A stretch of 64,000 nt of DNA, taken from contig RSEH01000096.1 of the NCBI GenBank assembly GCA_006503475.1, positions 92,754-156,753 on the forward strand. Reading direction: 5' to 3'. The stretch's first letter is position 1, and each line of letters opens with the position of its first letter. Below, one piece after another: positions 45,358-53,697 of this stretch. Under the pieces are notes generated by a model. The model had not been told where the DNA came from, did not search any database, and saw nothing but the letters and a program-made list of their open reading frames with translations. Made by a program: the position numbers and the translations under genes. Origin of the DNA: Stentor roeselii (Eukaryota > Ciliophora > Heterotrichea > Heterotrichida > Stentoridae).

Positions 45358-48300
45358 ATGCAAAAAAACAAAATAACTAAACTCATGCTCAGTCCGAAAA
45401 CTCCTTCAAAGTCTTTCAAACCTTCGAAACATTCACTTTCTTCACCCAAGGCTCAGACTGACAGAGCAGAAAACTTAAGAGAAACTATCGAGTTACTCAC
45501 AGAAGAAAAAAACTTGCTTTATGAATACAAAATCGCCACTGTTCCTAAAATAAAAAAACTCATTGAAAACCTTGATAAAAGTGAACTTGAACTGCAGAAA
45601 AAAGAAGGAGAAATCAAGAAACTTAAGAGTTTTTATGAAAGTGAAATTTCTTGCATGCAGGACTATATCAATATCTTGAAAAGCTCTGGAAATACTAAAA
45701 TCGAAGAACAACTTAAAAGTGAAAAGGCTCGATCTATGACTTTTTATAGAGCTTTGACAAAGAAACAACAGGAATGCGATGCTAGCAAAGAAAGTCTTTT
45801 GAAAGTTAAGGAACTTGAATCTCAGGTCAATTCACTTGAAGAACAACTGAAAAAAATTAGAAAGGGGGAAGCTGAAAGATTGAAAGAAAATGAAAAAATT
45901 TCTCAGAATTTCAATCATCTGGCGAAAGATTCTCTTAGTTTAAACAGATCATCAAACGACCTGAGTGAAATGATCCGAAACTTGAAAGAAGAAATAAAAG
46001 AAAGAATGAATGAAAACATCACCCAAGTCATCAACAATTTCAGCCTTTTCACATCAAAGATAAAAAAAATGAACGAAAAACTAGATATTCTCGAAGATAA
46101 TCAAAAAGAACTATCTAGCAATCTATCATCAAGTAAAGTCTTAAAAGATGAAATAATGAACTTAAAAAAAGAAAAGCTCGACCTTCAAAAGACTTTAGAA
46201 AAAAACTACAAGGAAAACATCAACGATATCAAAAGTTACGAAGAAGAAATCGAAAGACTCAAAAGAAAAATAAAGGTTTTTAGTCAAGACTCAGTGGAAA
46301 ACAAACTCATGAACGAAGAAAAACTACGGAAAAAGTCACTCGAAATTCAAGAAGTTAGAGAAAAATGTAGAATAGCTGAAGAGGAAAAGAAAAACATTGA
46401 AAAAAATCTGGAAAATCTCGAACAAAACGATTTAATCATCGAGCAACTCAACCAAGAAAACCAAAAACTAACCGAAACTCAAAAAAACCTGGAAAAACAA
46501 TTAAGAGACTTGAAAACTTCATTTTCGTCACTTATCCAAGAAAAAACTTCGATATTGAAAGAAAATTCTTTGCACCAAGTAATGATAAAAGATCTAAAAG
46601 ACTCCTACATCAAAGTCCAGTCAGAACTTTCAAAAGCCCAACTAGAAATCACTAAACTTCAAGAAGACCTCGGAAAAGCTCAGTCAGATCTAACAAAATC
46701 TCAGTCAAATCTTTGCAAATCTCAATCAGACCTATCAAAAACCCAATCAGAACTAATAAAAGTCCAAATCGAAAACGCGAATTTTCAAGAGCTTTCATTA
46801 AAAACCCGATCATCAGAGTCTTCCTCTGAAAAGCCGAAATCCTTTGCATTGGACAAGCAAACCAACATTTTTTGCAGTTCTTCCTTAATAACATCAAAAG
46901 CTTCCTCATCAAATTCAAGTGAAAAGCTGTTAAAAAAATCAGAAAAGCTAAAAAAAATCAAACAAGAGCTTCAATCTTTAAAAGACAGTCAAAAACAAGA
47001 CTCCCAACTTTCAGACTCACTGATCGTAACCTCCACTCAGGAAGAAAACAACATAATCCGTCAAGAAATCGACAGTCTTCGAGAAGAAAAAAGGTTTTTC
47101 CAGTTAGAAAACGAAGCTTTAACCTCAGAAAAAAAATCCTTAGCCGCGCTGCTGAAAACCCTTCAAAACCAAGTCGAAAAAATGACTGAGGACCGAGCGT
47201 CTTTAGAAGAAGACCGTTCAAGAGTCTTCAAAGAACTGACCATCGCAAATGACGTGATTTTCCATAACAAAAAAATCCTTGACTCAAGTCTCGTGGTGAC
47301 TGAATCCGAACACCCTGAAACTTTAAAACTTCAGAGAAAAGTCGAAGAACTCAATGAAGAACTGGTCATTGAAAAGAAGCAACATGAAGAAACTGTCATC
47401 AATTTGATAGAAGCTGATAGAAGAATAGAAAGTCTCATCATTCAACTTAAACACTCGAAAGATCTTATTGGTCAGAGAGAAGCTGAACTTGAAGAGTTCC
47501 AAGAAAGTGTCTTGGCTGTCACGACCACCATGCAAGAACTTCGCATCAAGTACCAGGTCAGCCTTGAAAGATATCAGGAACTCTTGAATGAATCTGCTGA
47601 AAAAGAAAAAAAATATTTGAATAACTTGGAACTTGTTCAGAAGTACGACAAAGAAATCGCTGGTCTTGAAGAACAACTTGAAAAAAGAAGGGTCTTGGTT
47701 GAAGAGTTACAGGAAGTCATTGAGGACTATAAAGAAGAAACTACGAAAAGTCAGGAAAAAATAAAAAAACTTGAAAAAGATTTGGAAAGAATTGGAAAAA
47801 ATGTTAATGAAAATTTGGAATTGAGGAAAAAAATTATGGATTTGAATACTCCTGCGAAAGAGTACAGCTTGGATAAGACCATCTCTGAAGAGTCAAGCAA
47901 AGAATTTGAAGATCTTGACAAAATAAACTCGAAACACCTCGCATTTGAATCACTTTTTTTCCAGCTTTTCAATGAAGAACTCACCACCTTTCTCAGTGAA
48001 AAGCAAAAAGTTCTCTTAGAAAAACTGAAAAAAGATTTAAAATCAATAAAAAGCCAAAACTTCCAAGAAATCCAAGGAAAAGTCAAGAAACTACAGAGAA
48101 AAATCAAAGACCTTCGAAAAAAATACCAAATTCTCATTTTAAACCTGGAATCGACCCAAGAAGAGAACTTAATCCTCATCGAAAAGTTAAAAAACCTGAG
48201 CAAAATCCAAGAAAATGAAGATTTTCAAAAATTTCCCGAAATTGCTGAATTAGACTCCTTAAGTCTCGACTGCAAACAGTTGAGCAGCATCGAATCCGAA

Positions 48301-48648
48301 GAAAGTCTTGAAAAAATCCAAGAGCTCAGAGCAGAAAACGAGAAAATCAACGAAGAACTCGAGAAATTCAAAGAAAGCACTTTAGGTTACAGTGTAAGTG
48401 AAGGAGAAACAATGAGAAAACCCGATGACGAGCTTTCAGCGAACTGGACTGACGGAGAAATCGAGAAGATGAACCCGAAACTAATGCCGAAAGCTCCGGA
48501 AAAGGTGAAAAGTGGAAAAGACGACATGTTGATCATCGACCCGAGTTATTCAAGCAGCAGGTCAGGAGTTTTTTCTCCAAACAACAGGTCAGGAATATCG
48601 TCTCCCGACATCGACATCAGTGACGACGTGATTTTTGAGTCAACTTAG
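45358..48648 (+). CDS. Long coiled-coil protein
   Basis: 1,096 residues, coiled coil from about 35 to 1050 with few breaks. Residues about 420-475 contain a short Ser-Gln-Ser heptad repetition (SELSKAQLEI, KAQSDLTKSQ, KSQSDLSKTQ). A Ser-rich insert lies at about 480-520, and the acidic tail ends with SSSRSGVFSPNN/RSGISSPD repeats. Likely a structural component of basal bodies, cortex or Golgi, but no family is assignable from heptads alone. Start in TTATAAAATG. Single exon. Confidence 0.8.
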   Translation: MQKNKITKLMLSPKTPSKSFKPSKHSLSSPKAQTDRAENLRETIELLTEEKNLLYEYKIATVPKIKKLIENLDKSELELQKKEGEIKKLKSFYESEISCMQDYINILKSSGNTKIEEQLKSEKARSMTFYRALTKKQQECDASKESLLKVKELESQVNSLEEQLKKIRKGEAERLKENEKISQNFNHLAKDSLSLNRSSNDLSEMIRNLKEEIKERMNENITQVINNFSLFTSKIKKMNEKLDILEDNQKELSSNLSSSKVLKDEIMNLKKEKLDLQKTLEKNYKENINDIKSYEEEIERLKRKIKVFSQDSVENKLMNEEKLRKKSLEIQEVREKCRIAEEEKKNIEKNLENLEQNDLIIEQLNQENQKLTETQKNLEKQLRDLKTSFSSLIQEKTSILKENSLHQVMIKDLKDSYIKVQSELSKAQLEITKLQEDLGKAQSDLTKSQSNLCKSQSDLSKTQSELIKVQIENANFQELSLKTRSSESSSEKPKSFALDKQTNIFCSSSLITSKASSSNSSEKLLKKSEKLKKIKQELQSLKDSQKQDSQLSDSLIVTSTQEENNIIRQEIDSLREEKRFFQLENEALTSEKKSLAALLKTLQNQVEKMTEDRASLEEDRSRVFKELTIANDVIFHNKKILDSSLVVTESEHPETLKLQRKVEELNEELVIEKKQHEETVINLIEADRRIESLIIQLKHSKDLIGQREAELEEFQESVLAVTTTMQELRIKYQVSLERYQELLNESAEKEKKYLNNLELVQKYDKEIAGLEEQLEKRRVLVEELQEVIEDYKEETTKSQEKIKKLEKDLERIGKNVNENLELRKKIMDLNTPAKEYSLDKTISEESSKEFEDLDKINSKHLAFESLFFQLFNEELTTFLSEKQKVLLEKLKKDLKSIKSQNFQEIQGKVKKLQRKIKDLRKKYQILILNLESTQEENLILIEKLKNLSKIQENEDFQKFPEIAELDSLSLDCKQLSSIESEESLEKIQELRAENEKINEELEKFKESTLGYSVSEGETMRKPDDELSANWTDGEIEKMNPKLMPKAPEKVKSGKDDMLIIDPSYSSSRSGVFSPNNRSGISSPDIDISDDVIFEST

Positions 48649-48718
48649 CGAATTATAAATAAAATTAAAACGGCTAAACAAATCTTCTCTTTATCCCCGG
48701 ATTCTGTCAATAAAAGAA

Positions 48719-49915
48719 ATGGGACCTTGCTCTTCCACATCAAAGCACCATAATAATCCTAGTGAGTTGAAAGAAGTGATTCCAGATTTGACTTATATCT
48801 CCCGTTCTCGCAAACTGCTGATTATTTGCCATAACGGGCAGTCGGAATGTGTGGAACTTGAAGGACAGTTGGAGATTTACCCTGACTCTTTGATTGCTTA
48901 TATCAAGTCGACTTATATCATCGTTTTGGGAGGGACTAAAGCTTCTGGTGAACTGAGCTGCAAGGCTTATGCGATTAATTCAGTGCATATCACCATTCAC
49001 AATTTACCTGATTTTCCACAGGGCATCAACCAAGGAAATATTTTTTTCGATGACAGTCAAATTCTCGCCATTGACAGTTCTTGCTTTAAAGTCTTTTCTT
49101 ATCAACTGGAGGCACCGGCTTGGAACACCCTTGAACTGACTTTCGAGCATTCAAAGTACAAAAGATTTAAAGATTTCGGAAGTTTTCTGCAGGGAAATCA
49201 GGTGTTTTTAATTAACCCTTCTTACAGGAATGAAATCAAGGAATCGATTTATTTTTTTTCGCTTGAAGAGAGAAAAGTAACCAAAAGTGACCAGGTCTGT
49301 AGTTTTAAGTTGATACGGCCTTTGTGTCTTGTAACTCAAGACTCGGTAGTTGTTGGAGGAGGTCTAAATGAAGAGAAAAAGCCGAATATTCGCTTGTTTT
49401 GTAAGAAAAAAAATGAAGACTGGCAAGAAATGAAAGGACCTCGAGTTTCTTACTATGAAAGTCACCCTTTTCTTTTAGTTGAAAACAACCCAATTTTTTT
49501 CAGTGATACTCAAGTCATTGTGAAGTTCGCGAAAAAGTTCTCAGTTTTTAACTTGCGTTTGCCGGAAAACCTGAAAATTAGCAACTTTCTTTCAAATAAA
49601 GAAACTAACGGCTCGGAAATCAACCTGGCTCAGTCATCACTCAGTGAACGAAGCTTTCCTGATGAATTCAAAGAGTCTGTTGAGACTCGGCCTCAAGAAG
49701 TCAAACCTATTCAAATCCCTCAGGATGTCACATCTGAAGAAAATAAGTCTTTGGTTAATGAAAGAAGCTTCAAACAAGGCAGTCGAAGCCCGATACGAGG
49801 AATTGAAATTGAAGTGAAAAGACTTAATAAACCAGCGCCTTTTTTGCCCAGTAACGTGCGGAAAGATACTCATTTGGAAAGTGAGAGCAGTTTCACGGAA
49901 TGGGATGATGAGTAA
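48719..49915 (+). CDS. Kelch-like propeller with N-terminal acylation motif
   Basis: 398 residues. MGPCSSTSK fits dual N-myristoylation (Gly2) and palmitoylation (Cys4), so membrane attachment is likely. Residues about 25-300 form weak kelch-like blades (YIIVLGGTKASGELSCKAYAI, SVVVGGGLNEEKKP, WQEMKGPRVSYYESHPF). The C-terminal 100 residues are charged and disordered. No enzyme motif seen. Role unknown. It converges on the MYB gene 18 bp away. Confidence 0.7.
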   Translation: MGPCSSTSKHHNNPSELKEVIPDLTYISRSRKLLIICHNGQSECVELEGQLEIYPDSLIAYIKSTYIIVLGGTKASGELSCKAYAINSVHITIHNLPDFPQGINQGNIFFDDSQILAIDSSCFKVFSYQLEAPAWNTLELTFEHSKYKRFKDFGSFLQGNQVFLINPSYRNEIKESIYFFSLEERKVTKSDQVCSFKLIRPLCLVTQDSVVVGGGLNEEKKPNIRLFCKKKNEDWQEMKGPRVSYYESHPFLLVENNPIFFSDTQVIVKFAKKFSVFNLRLPENLKISNFLSNKETNGSEINLAQSSLSERSFPDEFKESVETRPQEVKPIQIPQDVTSEENKSLVNERSFKQGSRSPIRGIEIEVKRLNKPAPFLPSNVRKDTHLESESSFTEWDDE

Positions 49916-49933
49916 CTAGATTGGTAGGATAAT

Positions 49934-50737
49934 TCAATATGAATTACTAATTAAGGCTGCCTGCTCAACAATACTCTGAATAATTCCAGAAGCTGAAACT
50001 TTTCTGTCTATATCTAAATAAATATAGTCAGGTTTCACATAGTACAAGGTATGAGAAACTAGCTTCTGAGGAGTTGAGGTCTCTGAAGAGACTTCAGAGC
50101 ATGCAGTGTTGTCCATGCAAACCATATTTTTTGTTGGTGAATGAAACTGACTTTCTTCTGGATCACATTTTTTCATCTGTTCACGGATAAAATTAGCAAC
50201 CGGGTCACTCGTTAAACTTTTTCCAGAGTCAATTTCTCTTTTAACCATTTTGATTTTCCTTTTCAAAGTCGAGTTCCAATGATTTTTGATGGAATTGTCA
50301 GTCCTTCCAGGTAGCATTTTCGCTATTTCAGCCCATCGGTTTCCAAGTTTAAGATGAGCTTTGATGATTTCAATATCTTCATCTTGAGTCCAAGAGTGAT
50401 GTTTGATCTCAGGATTCAAGTGGTTATGCCATCTTTCCCTGCACTGTTTGCCGATGCGTCCAGGCAAGTAGCTTGCAATCATGCTCCAGTGCTTAGGTCC
50501 GAGTTTCTTGACGAGACTTATTACGATCTCGTCTTCCTCTTCACTCCAGGCGCCTTTGGTTATTTCTGTGTACTGCTTTCTCGATGATGCCTTGTCGTTT
50601 ACTACCTTTTTGTTTGTTGTGCGTCGTGCACTGTCTGAAGCACCAGGATCTAGGTTTCTCTGACGCTTCGAAGCGCTTTTGAACTGAGGAGACGATTCGG
50701 TGCCTGTTTGGAGGTCTTCTGATAGATCCATATTCAT
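49934..50737 (-). CDS. R2R3-type MYB transcription factor
   Basis: 267 residues. Two MYB repeats lie at about 60-165: [47 protein letters not shown] and [45 protein letters not shown]. The tryptophan spacing and recognition helices match c-MYB repeats R2 and R3, so binding to AACNG-type sites is expected. A basic, Lys/Arg-rich N-terminus is a likely nuclear localisation signal. No first repeat is present. A CDC5-like protein is excluded by the c-MYB-like recognition helices. Upstream lies a long purine/pyrimidine-biased stretch. Confidence 0.92.
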   Translation of the reverse strand: MNMDLSEDLQTGTESSPQFKSASKRQRNLDPGASDSARRTTNKKVVNDKASSRKQYTEITKGAWSEEEDEIVISLVKKLGPKHWSMIASYLPGRIGKQCRERWHNHLNPEIKHHSWTQDEDIEIIKAHLKLGNRWAEIAKMLPGRTDNSIKNHWNSTLKRKIKMVKREIDSGKSLTSDPVANFIREQMKKCDPEESQFHSPTKNMVCMDNTACSEVSSETSTPQKLVSHTLYYVKPDYIYLDIDRKVSASGIIQSIVEQAALISNSY

Positions 50738-51340
50738 CGTTTAACGTTTATTTCTCTTGTGCTTGGATATGGATGTTGGAAATTTTCGATAGTGTTCAAG
50801 GGGAAGAGAAGGGTGAATCGATTGATTTGAGGGATGGGAATAGCATGGAATGGGAAGAGAAGAGAAGATGAGAGGGATGGTGAAGGTCAAGAGATATTAA
50901 GGAGGTAGTTGAAATAGAGGAGATTTTAGTGGAGTGATTGAATGAAGGATGATCTTTTGGGTGGATCATTGAGTGATTTGAGGAGGGTTTTTTATAGAGA
51001 ATAATATAGTATGGATTATAAAGACTTGAATATGCTTGTGGGAATTGAGACCTGATTCATTGAATAGGTTTTGTTGGAACTGGGAAGTTTTTATGAAGTT
51101 TGTTTTTGCCTGAATCTGAAAATTCGCAAGTTTTGATGAGTACTGGGCTTAGAAAGCTATGGAATTATTCTATAATTTAGTTAATATTAGATTGGTTACA
51201 TTTTTTATAGTATTGACTTTTATTATTTAGAATTCAAAATATGTCTTTTTCTCATTGCGAAAATTTTACAAAAAGTTTTATCTCTTCATCATCAAAGTAT
51301 CTTAAAAGAACAAAGCCCAATCAACATTTAATTAATTAAT
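50738..51340. other. Intergenic region with polypurine stretch
   Basis: About 600 bp upstream of MYB. Between about 50,798 and 50,910 the plus strand is strongly purine-biased (runs such as GGGAAGAGAAGAGAAGATGAG). Beyond 51,150 it is AT-rich. No gene seen. Confidence 0.6.
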
Positions 51341-52396
51341 CTATGAGTATAAAACTTTAGAGTCATAGTTCTTGCTTATAATCTGGTCAGTATAGGGTTC
51401 CAAAGGTGGTAAATTCACATGATTGTGGCCAACTCTATAAGCCGCATCATATTCAAGTTTAATTTTATCAACACCCTTCACAAAAAAATCTTCATCCTCA
51501 GCGAAGCCAAAGACTTCCTCAGTAAACTTTTCGAACTTTTTAAGTTTTTCTTGAAAATACTGAGTATTTTTCAATTTATTCTTATTCTCCGGTCTAGGAG
51601 AGTGCATCAAAATCTTATTAAAATCTTTTTTCAGCTTCAAGCTATTCTTAAGCTCCAAAGATCCTTTTTTAAAAAACTTCTGTTCTTCCATTTCATTCCT
51701 CAACGAGTTTTTCCAATATCCTGCTTCAGAGATTTCATTGATTTTATTAAACTTTTCAATGACATCCATTTCCATTCTTTTCGCGATAAAAGCTTTTCCC
51801 GAGTTAAGTCTCAGATCTTCAGGGTTCTTTTCCAGGAAATCAGCGAAATTCTGTTCAAGTCTTTCCCAGTACTGAGTTCTTTTCGAGTAATTTTCAAGAG
51901 ACTTTGTTTGTTTTAAAAGTTTTTCATAAGGTGCAGTGTTTTTTTCAGTGATTTTCTGATCTAGACTAGTTCTGAAGATCTTTTCTCGTTCCGTGAGTCT
52001 TTCCTCAAGACTCGGAGACGATGTTGTTTTGAATGGCTTTGAAAAGTTTAAATGGAGCTTTTTGGAAGGTTTTTTGATAACTTGCATAAACTTGTGATAA
52101 TTCATTCGCTTGAAAGGGCCGATTACATCAGTGGGCGAAAGCGAGCGAGTCTTCATTAGGACTTCATATTTTTCATGCTCTGGGGCGTGTTTTAAGAACA
52201 TTTCTGGAGATTCTTGGAATTCTAATCGATAATCTTCTCTGAAGTCTTGAAGATTCAGTGATTGAGGACCAGTTGTTGTGAGTTTTCGAGCCACTTTTAA
52301 AGACTTTTGCTTTGGAGAGTCGGGTACTTCAGGTGAATTGACTTTGACCAGTCTTTTAATTTTGATGGTTTTGAAGTTTTTGCTGCTGGAAGACAT
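51341..52396 (-). CDS. Hypothetical Lys/Glu-rich protein
   Basis: 351 residues, not recognised. A basic Ser/Lys-rich N-terminus is followed by charged helical segments. SLSPTDVIGPFKRMNYHKFMQVIKK and the C-terminal AYRVGHNHVNLPPLEPYTDQI look like conserved anchors of a ciliate-specific protein, possibly axonemal, but that is a guess. Start in ATCAATAAATG. It diverges from EB1 with 42 bp between start codons. Confidence 0.7.
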   Translation of the reverse strand: MSSSSKNFKTIKIKRLVKVNSPEVPDSPKQKSLKVARKLTTTGPQSLNLQDFREDYRLEFQESPEMFLKHAPEHEKYEVLMKTRSLSPTDVIGPFKRMNYHKFMQVIKKPSKKLHLNFSKPFKTTSSPSLEERLTEREKIFRTSLDQKITEKNTAPYEKLLKQTKSLENYSKRTQYWERLEQNFADFLEKNPEDLRLNSGKAFIAKRMEMDVIEKFNKINEISEAGYWKNSLRNEMEEQKFFKKGSLELKNSLKLKKDFNKILMHSPRPENKNKLKNTQYFQEKLKKFEKFTEEVFGFAEDEDFFVKGVDKIKLEYDAAYRVGHNHVNLPPLEPYTDQIISKNYDSKVLYS

Positions 52397-52438
52397 TTAT
52401 TGATAGTTTCCAGGCTTTCATCCGTTAATTATTTAAAA

Positions 52439-53140
52439 ATGCACTCGGATTCCTTCGGGACTATGGATGGAACTTACTTTGTTTCTAGAGGTGAGCTGAT
52501 ACACTGGGTGAACTCTTCTTTTGGTCAGAATATTTCGAAGATTGAAGAACTTTCAACCGGCGCGGTTTTTTGCCAGATTTTCCATGAGTGCATGCCAGGA
52601 ACTCTAAAATTTTCCAAAGTGAACTGGTCAGCGAAGCACGACTACGAGTATATCAACAACTTCAAACTTCTACAAGAAGCATTAACCAAAGCGAACGTTA
52701 ATAAAAACGTTGAAATCGGAAAACTAGTGAGAGGTAAATGTCAAGACAACCTAGAACTTCTGCAGTGGATTCGAAGATTTTTCGACTGTAACTCAAAATC
52801 AATCGAAAAGCGTAAAGCGACGCCGAACCCCAGGTCCAAGATATTGACAGAGCGAAACGGAGGCGACAGGTCAAGAAACACGGAAAAATCAGTTGACTCT
52901 GTCAGAACAAAGAAAGAGACTTTCGGGGACTCTTGTCTTCAAGACTTGAGAAAATCAAGGCTCAAGACTACGAAAGTCGAGGTGAGTGAAACTTCCAAGA
53001 TCTTGATGGACAACCTGCAAAAAGAACGAGATTTTTACTTCGAGAAGTTAAGAGAAATCGAACTTCAAGTCTCAGAATTCGCTGAGGAGGACCATCCTCT
53101 AGTAAAAAAGCTTCAGTCAATTTTGTATTTAGAAGAATAA
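52439..53140 (+). CDS. Microtubule plus-end protein EB1
   Basis: 233 residues. Start at ATG 52439 (MHSDSFGTM); the upstream open frame has no ATG. The N-terminal 115 residues form a calponin-homology domain of EB type: ELIHWVNSSFGQNISKIEELSTGAVFCQIFHECMPG, NNFKLLQEALTKANVNKNVEIGKLVRGKCQDNLELLQWIRRFF. A basic linker follows, and residues about 190-233 form the EB homology domain (LQKERDFYFEKLREIELQ). EB proteins track growing microtubule ends and recruit SxIP partners. No C-terminal EEY-type motif is present; it ends LEE. Converges on its neighbour after 12 bp. Confidence 0.95.
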   Translation: MHSDSFGTMDGTYFVSRGELIHWVNSSFGQNISKIEELSTGAVFCQIFHECMPGTLKFSKVNWSAKHDYEYINNFKLLQEALTKANVNKNVEIGKLVRGKCQDNLELLQWIRRFFDCNSKSIEKRKATPNPRSKILTERNGGDRSRNTEKSVDSVRTKKETFGDSCLQDLRKSRLKTTKVEVSETSKILMDNLQKERDFYFEKLREIELQVSEFAEEDHPLVKKLQSILYLEE

Positions 53141-53152
53141 CACTTACTAACA

Positions 53153-53668
53153 TCAATTCCCAGGTAAACTTCTCAACTTCCACCTTCCCAAGCCAAGTAG
53201 TTTCAACACGTCACTTTCTTTAATAGACCCAGGATTTTCACAGACTTTTCTCTGGTTATGAATGATTTCTTTATTAGACCTTTTGAGTTCTTCTTTGGGG
53301 ACATTGGAGTTGACAAGAAGGTTATCAGGGAACCTGCTTTGCAATGAGTTGACTTTTTCAAATATGCGACTGTAGAACTCTTTCAAAGCAGACTCCATGA
53401 TTTCCTGTATTGCGCCTCGTCTTTCAAGTTCGTATTCAGCGCAGATCTTGTCGATGGTGGTTGTCACGTTTTTATCAAGAAGAGTTGATTTGTTGCCTTC
53501 CGTGCTGAGGTCTCTCCTCATCCCCGACCTGACTTCGAAGAGTCTGGGAATCTCATCTCCCAAGTTGACGATGTTGTCCAAGTTGAACTCTTCAGGGATC
53601 TCTTCAACTGGCTCTTTTTTCGCTTTTTTGCGGGGCTGCTCCTGGGGGTACTGCTCGCGATTTGCCAT
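53153..53668 (-). CDS. Nuclear-type protein, possibly TAF4-like histone fold
   Basis: 171 residues. A basic KKAKKEP motif near the start suggests nuclear import. Residues about 82-130 (LLDKNVTTTIDKICAEYELERRGAIQEIMESALKEFYSRIFEKV) have the helix pattern of the TAF4 histone fold, followed by a charged segment. TAF4 is a TFIID subunit that pairs with TAF12. The match is weak and the protein lacks the long N-terminal part of TAF4, so this remains a suggestion. Confidence 0.45.
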   Translation of the reverse strand: MANREQYPQEQPRKKAKKEPVEEIPEEFNLDNIVNLGDEIPRLFEVRSGMRRDLSTEGNKSTLLDKNVTTTIDKICAEYELERRGAIQEIMESALKEFYSRIFEKVNSLQSRFPDNLLVNSNVPKEELKRSNKEIIHNQRKVCENPGSIKESDVLKLLGLGRWKLRSLPGN

Positions 53669-53697
53669 TATTTAACACCTTGCAGATTAAATTAATA

